DNA of 64,000 nucleotides. Origin: Phlebiopsis flavidoalba. Lineage: Eukaryota > Basidiomycota > Agaricomycetes > Polyporales > Phanerochaetaceae. Each line of letters starts with the position of its first letter. Position 1 is the stretch's first letter. The DNA lies in assembly GCA_035772785.1 (NCBI GenBank), contig JAOCPU010000004.1:496001-560000 (forward strand). The letters are read 5' to 3'. The translations under genes and the position numbers were made by a program. The notes beneath the pieces are model-generated. The model did not search any database. It was not told the DNA's origin and saw only the letters and a list, made by a program, of their open reading frames with translations. This document shows positions 1 to 10,719 of the stretch, piece after piece.

Positions 1-344
1 ATAGGCTTCCCGCAACCTACGGTTCGTTTCAATTCGGGGTTTCCGCCCCATCCTGCCGCCCTCCCCCTGTGGCGCTCTGCTCACTTTTTTTTTGTGTTGC
101 CCGCTCTTCGCGGCAATACCCTACCCGCTCCGGCAAGCATCTGATCAAGGTATTGGACATCTCATGCCGCAGATGTAAGTGAAGGGCTAGGTGCTCGTGC
201 TTGTGCTCTTCGTGTGGTAGGGAGGGCTAGGGAGTCGCGTGGGGTGCCACCATGTAATTTTAACGTCGATGACATGTGTGTCTGGGCTATGTAGTTGACC
301 TTGGTACACGCACAGTTGTACTCAAATGCGACAGACGGTGTGTC
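1..344. other. No gene recognised at the left edge
   Basis: This stretch lies downstream of the SEN2 stop codon. I see no frame with recognisable protein similarity and no RNA gene. It probably holds the 3' flank of SEN2 and the flank of a gene outside the window. Confidence 0.5.
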
Positions 345-1773
345 TCAGTCTCGCATGCGTGCTGGTATGAAACGCCGCAGAACAACTTCGCGCACCGTGT
401 AGTGCGATAACGCAGCTGGTGATGAGAGGATGCTAGGGTCCACTCTTGACCGAGCGGGAATGGTTACATATGTCAGGATGAGTGTCTAACCCGAGAATGT
501 CAGCAAGTCACTATGATGATGGAGCATGGCAGAACATGTACCTTTTGGACTTGACTGTTCACTCGATTGACTGTACTCAACCACGTCCATGAGAACGGCG
601 AAGAGTTACTGAGGTCGAAGGGGGATGCCTTCTGGTCTTCTGGATCTTCGTACACAGGTAGTACGACCACAGCGAATCTATGATATCGGTTCCAAGTTAA
701 TTCCAATATTTCTATCGAGTTATCACCTACTCTGCATGCGCGAAAACTGGGCCCCGTTTGTAGAGCAGATAATCGACGCAGAACTTGATGCCACCTTTGA
801 CCACCCAACCCAGAGAGCGGTAATAATGATATACCACATAATGGACCAAAAACGGGTTGTCAAAGCGATGGTTATACATTGGGATGAGGCTGGGTGGGAG
901 ACCTGGCGGTCGGTGCGCCATCTGGAATGTTACCCATATGCTCTTCAGGTCCATAGGTTTTGCCTACGTAACAGTCAATGAGTTACGCTACAGGGACACG
1001 TACGAATCAGTCTTACAGTTGATTTCTCGAGAAACTGTCAGACAATCCATAGTCCAAATCAAAAAGAATGCTTCTTGTAGGGTGAGTTGCAGATGCTCTA
1101 CGTCTTCTGTTAGGTCTTCCTCTATTACCTCATCCACAAAGGTGTCTTGGGTCTGTGGTCCCGTTGGAAGCTTTGGTCCTTCTGCAGGTGAGGGCTTCCA
1201 CGTAGCCCCTGAAGGAATGGCAATCACGGAGGCCTCTTCTTCCCTCCACAAATGCGGCCTCTTTCTCAGCAGCGGCCTCTGCAAGTGCTCTTGCACGGTC
1301 GAGCTTGAATTGCTGTCGCTCCTTACGACGTTTCTCTCGTACCTCTTCCGAGGTCAAGTCTATGAACTTCAATTGTTCGTCGTTTTGATCAATAGACCTT
1401 TTCCAGAGTACGCACATTTTCCTGCGGCTTTTCGGGCATTGACATAGCGCGTGTACCAGGAAGGCTCACTCCTGGACAGATCGCCTTTGCCAAAGAAGCC
1501 TCGCCTCCACAGTATAATAGCATCCTTATGGTTTGTAACCCATACTGACCGGTGTGGCGGAATCCAATACACCCTCGCAATGTGGATTCTCTATATGGAC
1601 ACTTGAGAACCCGAAGAGCCCCAGGGCGCGATGAGGTAAAAGATATCCGAAATGCTTGGACGGTGGAAACAGTAAAGGAAGAGGGCTGGAGTATATTCTG
1701 TTATTCTCTGCTCTGTGTGCACCGCCTTTGAATGACTGGTGTGTTTGGGTTGAGTAGGGGTGACGGGGGACAT
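345..1773 (-). CDS. SEN2: tRNA-splicing endonuclease subunit Sen2
   Basis: Sen2 is a catalytic subunit of the heterotetrameric endonuclease that cuts pre-tRNA introns at the 5' splice site. The order on the minus strand fits the family. An N-terminal region includes [20 protein letters not shown] (about 1540-1480). A lysine/arginine-rich helix with [13 protein letters not shown] follows at about 1330-1290. The [11 protein letters not shown] segment sits at about 1080. The nuclease core at 865-730 contains [10 protein letters not shown] and [15 protein letters not shown], which supply the catalytic Tyr and His; [12 protein letters not shown] at about 575-540 carries the expected Lys. The C-terminus, ending [12 protein letters not shown], is read in a third frame and stops at 345-347. 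The start at 1773 is the most upstream Met in a frame leading to the N-terminal motif and is uncertain. The gene is spread over at least four frames by introns and apparent indels. The identification is strong. Confidence 0.9.
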
Positions 1774-1831
1774 GGGTGTAGAGTCAAGGTTAGATAAATT
1801 GGGCGCCTGTTCCTATTTGTGGTTTACCGCG
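1774..1831. promoter_or_regulatory. Putative bidirectional promoter between SEN2 and ARP9
   Basis: Only about 58 bp separate the proposed SEN2 start (minus strand) from the ARP9 start (plus strand). If both starts are right, the genes share one compact intergenic control region and short leaders. No TATA-like element stands out. The SEN2 start is the weaker of the two. Confidence 0.4.
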
Positions 1832-3614
1832 ATGTCGTCGTTTCGCGACTCGTCCATCCTCATTCTGGTGACAACATCTCGAACGTCTGTTCGTGCCGGA
1901 TTAGGCTTTGCATGAACTTCCCTACGGACGCCAGCAGCCGTGCGTTTTCATTCCAGTCGATGGCATACGCGTCGTATTGACCGTTGGGCTAGGAGCTATC
2001 TGCAACGCGGTTGGTCTGACGCAAGACCGTGAATGGAACTCACACGTCAACCAACCCGACGGAGAGGGTTTTTCAGAGCCATCGACTTCAGCAGTCCAGA
2101 CTCAGAGCCTCCATCATCAAGGTAAACGACTCATCTCGTTGGGGTTCAACTCGACGAAGCTCCTTGCTACAAGGGCAAGAGATCGACGTCTTTTGGCCGT
2201 TCGAGGACGGAGACGTAAAGGACTGGACCCAAGCGGAAGCAAATATATGGTATGCGTCGTTCTGACTTTGTGTATAACGTGTAATTCATGCCCTCTTCAC
2301 CTAGGAAATATAGTATTATTCAACCAGCTCCAACTACGGCGCGTTCAAATGGAATCCCCTGTCCTCCTTTCCTTCCCACCAGGCCTTTCACGCGCCTGTG
2401 CTTACGAGCACATATGTCAAACTTTTTTTTTCGAACGCTTCAATGTCGCCGCACTCTCCATTCTCGATCGCCCTCTTGCACAAATTCTACTCAGCCACGA
2501 TGAGCGGAACTGATCCGCACGGCGTTGTCGTCGACATCGGCCGGAACCACACAGACATCACGCCCATTTACGAGGGCTTTATTGTTCATGGCGCACGCAC
2601 GACCGTCGGCTATGGTATCGTCGACTGTGAAACATTATCTTGCGCACCTGCTGCTCTCAAATCAGTCTGTCGTCTCGACACTCTCTCCGCCTGAGAGTCC
2701 TCTTTCTCAGGATGAGCTTCGCGCTACGCTCGTCCAAGTCGCTCGACAGGTGTGGGAAGAAGGTACTTGTGAAAGTGCTCGCTGAGGGAGAGGCAGCAGA
2801 CATCGAGGAGGAAGGGGTTACAGACATCGCTGCTGTTGTCGTTGCAGGTAAGGAGAAAGCCGTAATTTGAATCGGGCATGAAGAAACGCGCAAACGCAAA
2901 GGCCTCCGCCGCGGAGCAAGCTCGTGCAACAAGGAGATAGAGGCACTTGATTTTAGTGACAATGGAGTTTCAGGACAAGTCGTTGACCCATTTTTTTGGC
3001 AAAGAGCGTCATCGGTTTTGCGAACCGCTCTTCGATCCCTTGCTGCTGAAGGCGATACCAGGGCTACCCAGGAATCAAGCAGAAGAGAGCGTACGACCAC
3101 TGCAAGTTGCTGTTGGACATGCAGTAGCCCTCACAGAGGTGGATGCCAAGACAGTACATTTGGCAAGGACTCTTCGTCACTGGCGACCTGACTAGTCACA
3201 TCAAAGGCAAGCGTCGTTAGTTTGACATAATATGTAGAGTTTTGCTCACGACAGGCTAGGACTTGGAGCTGCTCTCCAAACGCGCCCTCTCTACCTTCAT
3301 ATTGAGCACGCCTGATCAGCAGAATGAAGTGCAGCCGAAAAGTATACGGTCTTTGAAAAGATCCCTGAATACTTTGCGGAGTACAGGGGAAAAGGGAGAC
3401 GGGTTTGCATCATTCTTGGGCTCAAGTATCGTGGCGAAGGTGAGACTTTGAAATTCAGCGCATTTTCTTCTCGGACATAATCCTTGTCCAGATCGTTTTT
3501 GTCAACGACCCCAATGGCAAGAATTTTGTGTCGAAGCAAGATTACACTGATAAAGGACCCAAGGCTCTGCTCGGCATGTCGGCGTCCTCTTCTGTGAGGA
3601 CAGTGATATTGTAG
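1832..3614 (+). CDS. ARP9: Actin-related protein Arp9 (SWI/SNF and RSC subunit)
   Basis: Arp9 is a nuclear actin-fold protein that pairs with Arp7 on the HSA helix of the SWI/SNF and RSC remodelling ATPases. The start at 1832 gives MSSFRDSSILIL followed by TSRTSVRAGLG, typical of the family. Further blocks appear in order: ESPVLLSFPPGLSRACAYEH (about 2350), FERFNVAALSILDRPLAQI (about 2430), VVVDIGRNHTDITPIYEGF (about 2525), SVVSTLSPPESPLSQDEL (about 2665), the long acidic/KKR insert (2780-2940), HRFCEPLFDPLLLKAIPGL (about 3010), and STFILSTPDQQNEVQPKSI (about 3290). The C-terminal NDPNGKNFVSKQDYTDKGPK block is at about 3510. The frame ends at 3612-3614. Exons are interrupted by short introns and by several apparent single-base indels. 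The gene diverges from SEN2. Function is by family. Confidence 0.9.
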
Positions 3615-3781
3615 TGAATCCCAGCTCGGCTGCTGTCCTCGGTCGTGCACTGAAGCCTTAGAAAACGCCAGACATGTTCACATCGCGATGAATGATCATA
3701 CAGCTAGCCATAGCAAGATGATAGGAGAGCGGCATACAGCATCGAGAACTACATAAGTGTCACCGCACCGAGCGGCACGGA

Positions 3782-4324
3782 TTATTGCGCCGCGCCCTCG
3801 GCAAACCGTGAGGAGATCACTGTCTCCCTGGTCGAGGATAGTCATGACACTATAACAGAGAATTATTGTGAGGGTAGAAAAAAAGGACGCCGCAAAATTA
3901 CATACCCGACACGGAACAACTTTCCGGCAGCAGTTCCGAGAGGCAACGTTTGGTACCAGCAAAGTGATGTACCGAAGTCTTCGAGAGCATGGCATAGTAT
4001 TCCAGCTCGGACTTTGCGGAGTGGTGGGCAGTTACCCGCGATCAAGACGAGCTTCGCTGTTTCGAACCAAGCACACCAGCAGCGGGGGTCGGGCGAACGG
4101 GGAGTAAAGAGAAAATCGTCAGCACAAGGGCCTTCTCAGCCTCACGCTCCAGTCCCCGGAGAGAGCTGCAAGAAACAATGCCTCACCCTTGCCGTTGCGC
4201 ATCTGCTTCAGGGCGGACTTGTAGCCCAGGCTGTACTTGCCTGACTTGACGACAAGCGCGAGCGAGACGAGATGCGATAGACTCAGTGGACTTAGCAGCC
4301 TTGGACTTTTTTGGTGGGGGCCAT
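3782..4324 (-). CDS. RPL30: 60S ribosomal protein L30 (eL30)
   Basis: eL30 is a structural protein of the large cytosolic ribosomal subunit. Exon 1 runs from ATG at 4324 to 4187: MAPTKK, then [18 protein letters not shown] and [16 protein letters not shown]. The donor is GTGAGG at 4186-4181 and the acceptor CAG ends at 4057. Exon 2 resumes with [20 protein letters not shown] and the [11 protein letters not shown] motif. A second intron (GTATGT...TATAG) precedes [14 protein letters not shown]. The last codons AEGAAQ and stop TAA lie at 3784-3782. Two single-base homopolymer differences break the frame: an A6 run just after the start codon where A5 is expected, and TTT before the AEGAAQ tail. 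L30 is essential, so these are most likely sequence errors and are good calibration points for the rest of the window. Confidence 0.93.
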
Positions 4325-5690
4325 TGCGAAGAAAGTATCGAGGAAGGAAGGGGCGTCTCCGGCGGCGGCGGACGGGCGGGGTGTCTTGACCTATGTGCGC
4401 TTGAGCGAGAGGACGATAGCGCTTCCAAAGTTTGTGGATGGATGGGGGTATTAAGGTTCAATCTCAGCTGTGATTTTACCACGGCAGACAGCGCTTCTTC
4501 GGTCCCGGATTTGCCGTTAGCTTTGGTGGCGTTCGGAATACCCCGGGCTAGGCGGGGATTCAGAGGTGTTGTGCTCGAGACGGTGCCAAGGACGGGCCGG
4601 TACGGCATCTTAAGTATGTTGGCGTGCAATTTAACTTCTAGATCATATATATGGCGTTTACGGAAAATTAACTTGGGAAACTTATACCGCACTATATCAA
4701 AACTTCGTTCGTAAGTATTTTAAAAAATTAAGCTTGCTCCGGATTATTAACTCCAGAATTGTAAATTTTTAATTCAGGCTACGTCTGGACGAGCATACTC
4801 AATCGTTTAAAGTAGGGCCTTTTACCTTTTTAGTGCTTATCCGAGATGTTATCCATACCAGTACCTCGCATCTCAAGTTGGCTATAGTATAATTTCGTCA
4901 GAGCCTGACAACGATGGATACCCATCGCGACTCGCCACATTTCTCCCGTGATTGATTTGACTCATCTGATAACTATCCGACGCAGTTTATGCAGCGTTTT
5001 TGCTGTCGTATGTCTCACGTTTTGAGTGCTGTTGACGCTTCATGACATGTTCATCGCTTTATCAGTCACCGAAACGCGGTTTATACGCCCATGAATCAAG
5101 CCCAGCGTGCTTTCGCCCGTTTCTCTGAGGAATCCTGAGTTCGTCGCCGTCAAGTAAACTAGAGTAGTCTGAAAGACGTATAATAGATCTAACTGAGGGA
5201 GCGGACTTGGCGCGGTGGCTCACCTCACATTATAAAAGAATTGGGCAAAGAAACCGAAGAGGTGCAGCCTAGCGCATGCCACAGCGAAGGTGCCTACTTA
5301 GAAACACCAGCCATTTACTGTTGACAGCGAGCCTGTCCGCGCTCAGTGCCTTTGGCGACGCAAGTCCTCAATCGCGATGGATGTGAAAGGCGCTCTATAG
5401 AACGGATCAGCGTAGAAGCGCCCAAACGACCTGCTTTCGCTTCCGCCACCCACGTTGGGCTTGTTCTCGAGCTCAACAAGAAGCCTCTGTCGATATCCTA
5501 ATATGCTTACTATGTCGAGTATTCTCACGAGCGATTTCGCGGTTTCATACTTGGCAACAATCTCTGCCTTTCGGTAGCTGAAAACGGGACATCATGTTGG
5601 CGGCGGGATGAAGACCGTAATAGCTAGCGTCGTACGGCTCCTGCAGTACACATATCGGTCCAAACGTATTCAGAACGATCTCGCCCGCAG
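4325..5690. other. Intergenic, no gene recognised
   Basis: About 1.4 kb between RPL30 and the mitochondrial S10 gene. The part at 4610-4800 is AT-rich compared with its surroundings. The reading frame over 4183-4692 on the minus strand is mostly upstream leader and shadow of RPL30. A minus-strand frame at 5343-5528 shows no similarity I recognise. The upstream promoter of RPL30 should lie in the first few hundred bases. Confidence 0.5.
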
Positions 5691-5699
5691 GACTCTATC

Positions 5700-6297
5700 T
5701 TATACAATAATATCGGCGGACGCTCGCCTCTGAGGCCGCTCACAAAGAAAGCCGCGATTCCGGCCAAACCGACAGAGGCTCGAACTTCGCAAGGCGGAAG
5801 AAGCAGAGCTCTTGCCGCCGTTGTTCACGGTCGCTCTGTATACGAGCCTGTGTATCACAAGAAAACCCACGGCGTTCCCGCCGCGACTGTTCACCATTAC
5901 CGGTCGTAGCCAACGTCCCACTCATCTCGCTCGGTTCGGTCACTTTGTCGTACATTCCGCTGCAGCGCTCGGTATACCAGTATCCAAACCCCACACCCCT
6001 GCCACTCAACGAACGCTCTGGACGGGGTACCACTAAGGGTCCCTTTGCTCCACAAGAAGTCCCAACGAGAATTTTGATCGCAAGACGTATAGAACGGTTC
6101 GTCAACAGAGCTTGGGACGCGGATCCGGAAGTTGTTGAGCGAGTGGGTATTAGATACCTCGAAAAAGCACGCTCTGGCAGGTGTAGGTAATGCGCGTAGT
6201 CAGATGGGCGAGGAGCGGGCACCAGGTGGGCGTGGGCCAGAAGGTTGCAGAGAGCGTCAAGTCAGCCATGGAGGCAGCGAGATATGGATACGAGTAA
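5700..6297 (+). CDS. RSM10: Mitochondrial small ribosomal subunit protein uS10m
   Basis: uS10m belongs to the 3' domain of the mitochondrial 30S-like subunit. Read across three frames the plus strand gives LAAVVHGRSVYEPVYHKKTH (5811-5870), VPAATVHHYRS, then FGHFVVHSAAALGIPVSKP (5935-5990), RTLWT, KGPFAHKKSQENFDRKTYR (6040-6095), AWDADPEVVER (6112-6145), YLEKHALAGVG, and a C-terminal helix AESVKSAMEAARYGYE ending at the stop 6295-6297. The sequence and order match the S10 fold. The N-terminal mitochondrial targeting region could not be placed, so 5700 is approximate; a charged RKAEEAE stretch at about 5790 precedes the conserved part. At least three single-base shifts separate the blocks. The symbol is the yeast name, used by homology. 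Confidence 0.85.
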
Positions 6298-6544
6298 GGA
6301 GAAGGTCAAGGTCTCTGGGAGCGAAGGAATCGCTCACACAGGAGATGTGTTTGTGCTGAAGCAAGTGATACTACTCTATGAAGCCCCTATGAGAGTCTTG
6401 ATAATGTTGTGAACACACCGGGGGGTAAGACGGCCGCTGCCCCAATCTAGCCTAGTCCCAAGTAGAATCACTAATGACATTCACGTTCGGACAGTCTGAA
6501 CGCGCGCGCTGTCCCTGCTGAGTATGACGTGGATGTTCCCAAGT

Positions 6545-9170
6545 CAGACACACCGCAAAATCCCGACTTGCTTCTCCCATCACTAACAATATATCTCGTG
6601 GACTTTGAATGCCGAGTACACAAACGTTGTCTGATTGCGTTTGGGGTCCTCGATGTCACACGAGGGCGCTACATCATCTCGACATCTTGATAGTACTGAT
6701 ACTTCGTGTTGCAAGTATCACCAAGCCTCCCTAAACTTAGCCTGGCCTGCCAAGTTTTACTAGACACTATACTCTGCGCAAGTCCAAGGTGCTCGGCCTG
6801 TACACGTGCCATGGTTGCGTCTGGCGACGGTTTTCAAGCGTACAACCCACACAATGCGTTGCTTAGCGCATAGCAGCCGTCGAACGCGTGAGGAACATTT
6901 TATTGTCAACTTTAGACCGTGTACATTCCTCCATATTGACTGCTGTCGACATAGATGTGTGCTGGAGGGTTGTTCATATTCCCGCTGTTTCTCTCCCGGC
7001 ACTCGTCTCGATACATCATCACTTTACTCAGCCGCAGCTGACCACGATTGTTCCTAGCGTACGTCGAGCACTGTTGACTCCTGCGATCCGCGTCTAACCT
7101 CAGGACACAATCACCATTGCTATCACAGTGGGATGGTCGGGCAATATCCATTCGTCTGAGCTCTAGTTGGCAAAGTTTTGGAATGCGCGCGGAAGCGCCG
7201 TCCCTGGTTCGCTGCTAGCAGGACTGTCCATGTTTTCGTTGGGGTTTCGGTCTATTTGGCATACGAAATTTGCAGATCTGCCCCGGAGCACTCACAAACG
7301 ACCTCGCGAGGATACACGTCGTCAATGATATTTCGACGACGGTATGATGTGTCTACTTTGGCACTGATCGGATTGGGAACGGTCTTCTCGTAGTCTTAGC
7401 TCTACATTCTGCGCTCTAATCTATCTTCATACTGTCTTTCTAGGTATTTCTCCATCGTTTTCTTTCTCGGCTACACAACCATTTCCGCGCTATATCGGAG
7501 TAGCCTTCCGGAACGCAGCATGGCGCTATTCGGCTCGCTACCCCGCTATTGCTAACGTTTCTCGCTGACAATTTCTTCCACGGCTCTGAGTGTGGGTTGG
7601 AGGCACCCCCCACCCATCTCAGTTCTTCAACGTCTATCGCGTTTCTTGGCGCGTGCCTCTCTATGGCTATACAGGCCTTTCCCATATTAATTGTTCCTGA
7701 TATGGACTTTATCTCCCGTGTGCTGTCTTCTGAGGACACTCATGCTGTTTGGTTTCCGGAAGATAATCGAACAACCTGTTGAAAGTTCTTGCCTAACGAA
7801 CAAACCTCACAAGAGGGAAGATCAGAACCCCGTCGGACACATCACCTTTGCTCGGCACAGGCGCTCGCTGCCTCCTGTCCTCGTCCAACGTCAACCTCAG
7901 AAGCCCCCTCAAGTCACTACTCGAGGGCGCCGTGATTAGAAGTGCTGGAAGTCTACCCCACCTCAAACTTGGCAGCACGATTTGTTGACCTCTATTCGCG
8001 ACCTCTGGTTTTTGGGGTCTACTTGCTGTAGTGGCCTATTGTGGTCGGCTGTGATGAGTCTCCCTACATCGACCTTGTGCCCGTTCTCTTTCATTGCTGA
8101 GATGAAAACTCGTGACCCACATTGCGAGATGGTTATCGCGATATACCTCTCACCTATCTTTTTATCTGTCCGTGCGACGGGACCACTATGCCCCCCATAT
8201 GCCTTCTAAACGGTTCTTCCCAAACGCAAGGTGTTCGTCCTTACGACAGGGCAGCATCTATCTCGAGACAAGTCCAGCTTCTTTCCATAACAAATACGTT
8301 CTCTCTCGTCTCATCAATTTTTGGCCTCTCATTAGCGGACTTTCATGGCACCCGTGGGCCTATCTCTTTCTCCAAATGTGACAAGCGTGAAAATACTACT
8401 GCGTCTACCAAAACGAATCCCCACTAGAGAGTCGGCAGGAAGCTGGCTAGACCACTGGTTTGGCCATGCCACGCGATCCAAAGAAGCCAGACCGTTGTTT
8501 TCTTCGTACGCTTTATCCCCCCCCGCGCACCAATACATTTTCTCGCATTGCATTCCCTACTTGGCGCAAGCTTACTGTGCCTGTCACGGTCCAAGACTTC
8601 ATGTCGCTCTGATGTTTTGGCGATCAATTTAACACATACATCTGAGGGAGAGAAGTATGAGCTTACTGAGGTCCGTATCGTGTCGAGCCTTATCGAGATG
8701 TAGTTCTTTCACTGACAGGTAGATTTATTCCGTCAGTAATCGGTGTCCGGGAGATTCTCGTATGGAACTGACGTTCACCATCCTGTACGTATTTGGGTAC
8801 CAATGCTTTACTGAAGGCACGTACTCATGTACCGTCTAGACGGCCGGTATCCTAACCGGCCATGTCGTACGGCTCTGTAAATCTCGGACGCAAGTCTTTC
8901 GGCGTCTCTTATCATAATTGCACCGTTATCGTCGGGACCTCAGCGTTTTCATATACTCTTACTACGCATTTCTCGTTGACCGTCAATTCCTCTACTTCTG
9001 CCGAACCAAAGCAACAACTGGGCGCGACCGAAGCACCCTTGACCACCTGCACAAGGCTCGCGGTGCTGGCGCACCGACCTTCTCCGTATGTATCGGTGCC
9101 CCCTTTAACCATGGCCTGTTGCGTCAGTGGCGCGTTGTGGAAAACGGTGGCAGGGGAGAGTAGTATAAGT
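6545..9170 (+). other. Unidentified plus-strand coding-looking locus or loci
   Basis: Several plus-strand stretches look translated but I cannot name the family. Examples are PSLTIYLVDFECRVHKRCL (about 6580), VSLPALVSIHHHFTQPQLTT (about 6990), ALLAGLSMFSLGFRS-like text (about 7215), hydrophobic stretches at 7440-7700, YRDIPLTYLFICPCDGTT (about 8135), and a tail DVLAINLTHTSEGEKYELTE ending at a TAG near 8701. A further stretch at 8860-9170 may be a separate exon group. The hydrophobic segments suggest a membrane protein. No conserved domain motif is secure, and frames change often. It could be one multi-exon gene or two. Gene ends cannot be fixed from the sequence alone. Confidence 0.35.
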
Positions 9171-9309
9171 CGTTTTTCTCGGGTTTGTGAGGCAGCCTTC
9201 TTGGACTTCGTTTGTGTGGTTCACTGTAGTTCTTTATTGTATTATAAAAAATATGTACGTTCCCATGTAATAACTATGGTCCCCACCAAAACCATTCAAA
9301 TGTTTGAGG

Positions 9310-10440
9310 TCAGCCTGAGTACAGCGGCTTGAAGAACTGAGAAACAGTCCCCCGCAGTTTGTTTGCATAGTGTCGTTGGGGTTTGTCAACGGATGTGACC
9401 AATTGGCGTGCGAGAGTCCGCACGTAGATTTCATTGATCGTTCCATCGCCCTTCATGTACACGAATCAGGTTGATTTCCAACGCACCGGAGCAGTGAACA
9501 CTGCTGGACCTTGTGAGTCTTGTCTCCGAAAAAGTGAATCTCAGTGAACTTCTCGTCCGCCACATGGTTCAGACAGTCATGTCTCCTAGTCCCAGCCATT
9601 GGGGAACACGTCAAACGAAGATCTTGCCACCGTGATAAGCAAAAGGTCAAGCCCCAGTCATGCCGAATTTCTCTCTCAGGATTTTTCAACGAACTTGACA
9701 CGCACGCCGGCATGCTGCTTAAAAGTAGCAGGATGAGATCCGATCCAATGAGGCCAATATAACTTATTTGCTGAGCACTTATCGTACGCCTCGAACTCGT
9801 CGCGCTCACTGCAGAGTCGCGTTCCTTCCCAGTGGACTGACGTTGATCATCCCATTGCGGAAACTCAATGAAAGTTCCCCTATGATCATCTCAGAATTAC
9901 ATGGACCGCGAGAGCTTCATGTAGAAGGGACTCACCCGCTGAATAGGAATGTCAAGGTCGGCGTATATAATGCAGAATAAAAGTTCGCGAGCTTCTTGTA
10001 TCGTTTTTCCTCGCCCACAAACTTGATGAACGACTGTGTCGGGAGCTCCTGACCAAGCTTGTACGGCCGTCAATCCGTTTTTCCCGCAAATACGTAAATC
10101 GAACGCATCGATAACTATGAAAATCGCATGTTACAATTGCTACAACAATGAGAGTTTAGCTACCAGCGCACCTTTAACGCCTCCTACGCGTGAGCAGCCG
10201 TGAGCTGCTCCGCGACCTTGACAAAGTCAGACCCCGCCGACCACACCAATGACCACTTTCTGATGCGAAGATCCGCCAGAAGTTGCATCATCTCTGGCGT
10301 TGCTGTCTAGCATCTCGAGACTCAGTCTCCGTCATAGCGGCCACGGTGGGCGACTTACTTGACGAGCAAGCGAGAGCGTGCCATCGACATCGAAAAGGAC
10401 AAGAGTCTTGGAGGGCCTATCAGCGAAAGTGGGATGTCAT
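9310..10440 (-). CDS. SEC53: Phosphomannomutase
   Basis: The enzyme interconverts mannose-6-phosphate and mannose-1-phosphate in the cytosol, feeding GDP-mannose synthesis for glycosylation, GPI anchors and cell wall. On the minus strand the HAD-family nucleophile motif KTLVLFDVDGTLSLARQ reads cleanly at about 10410-10360, with the two catalytic aspartates DxD. Next come EMMQLLADLR and KVVIGVVGGSDFVKVAEQL (about 10290-10200). Further on are REIRHDWGLTF and DKTYCLNHVADEKFTEIHFF followed by GDKTH (about 9680-9510). The end is IGHSVTNPNDTMQT (about 9400-9350). The start ATG at 10440 needs one base shift to join the ADRPSKTL frame. The stop at 9312-9310 is my best reading. Several short introns and indels lie between blocks. 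It is next to ERG7, in the same orientation. Confidence 0.88.
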
Positions 10441-10719
10441 GGCTGCTGGTTATTAGCAAAGGGGAGGTCTTGTATATGCTACAGCGAGCAGGTCCCCTTG
10501 AGTGGAAAGAGAGAGACGGACGAGGAGGTGGCTGTCACTGGCATCTTTTAAATCAGCCCAAAGTCACGTCTCGCGCGCCATTAACACGTGTAACGGACGC
10601 GTCTCGCCGCACGTTCCACGACTTCTACACGTTTACCTAGATACGTAGGACGCTGGAACGCATCGCAGTATTTCGTTCGTCATATTATGTAAACGTGCGT
10701 ATAGTATAGGCTCTTGGGT

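Noticed and set aside
4183..4692. 169-codon minus-strand frame upstream of RPL30
   Set aside because: Its last part is RPL30 exon 1 read from a Met upstream, then a shifted frame. The upstream part is leader sequence.
6700..9170. Ferric reductase or other flavin-containing membrane oxidoreductase
   Set aside because: Hydrophobic segments suggested it, but I found no HPF(T/S), GPYG or NAD-binding glycine motif that would support the family.
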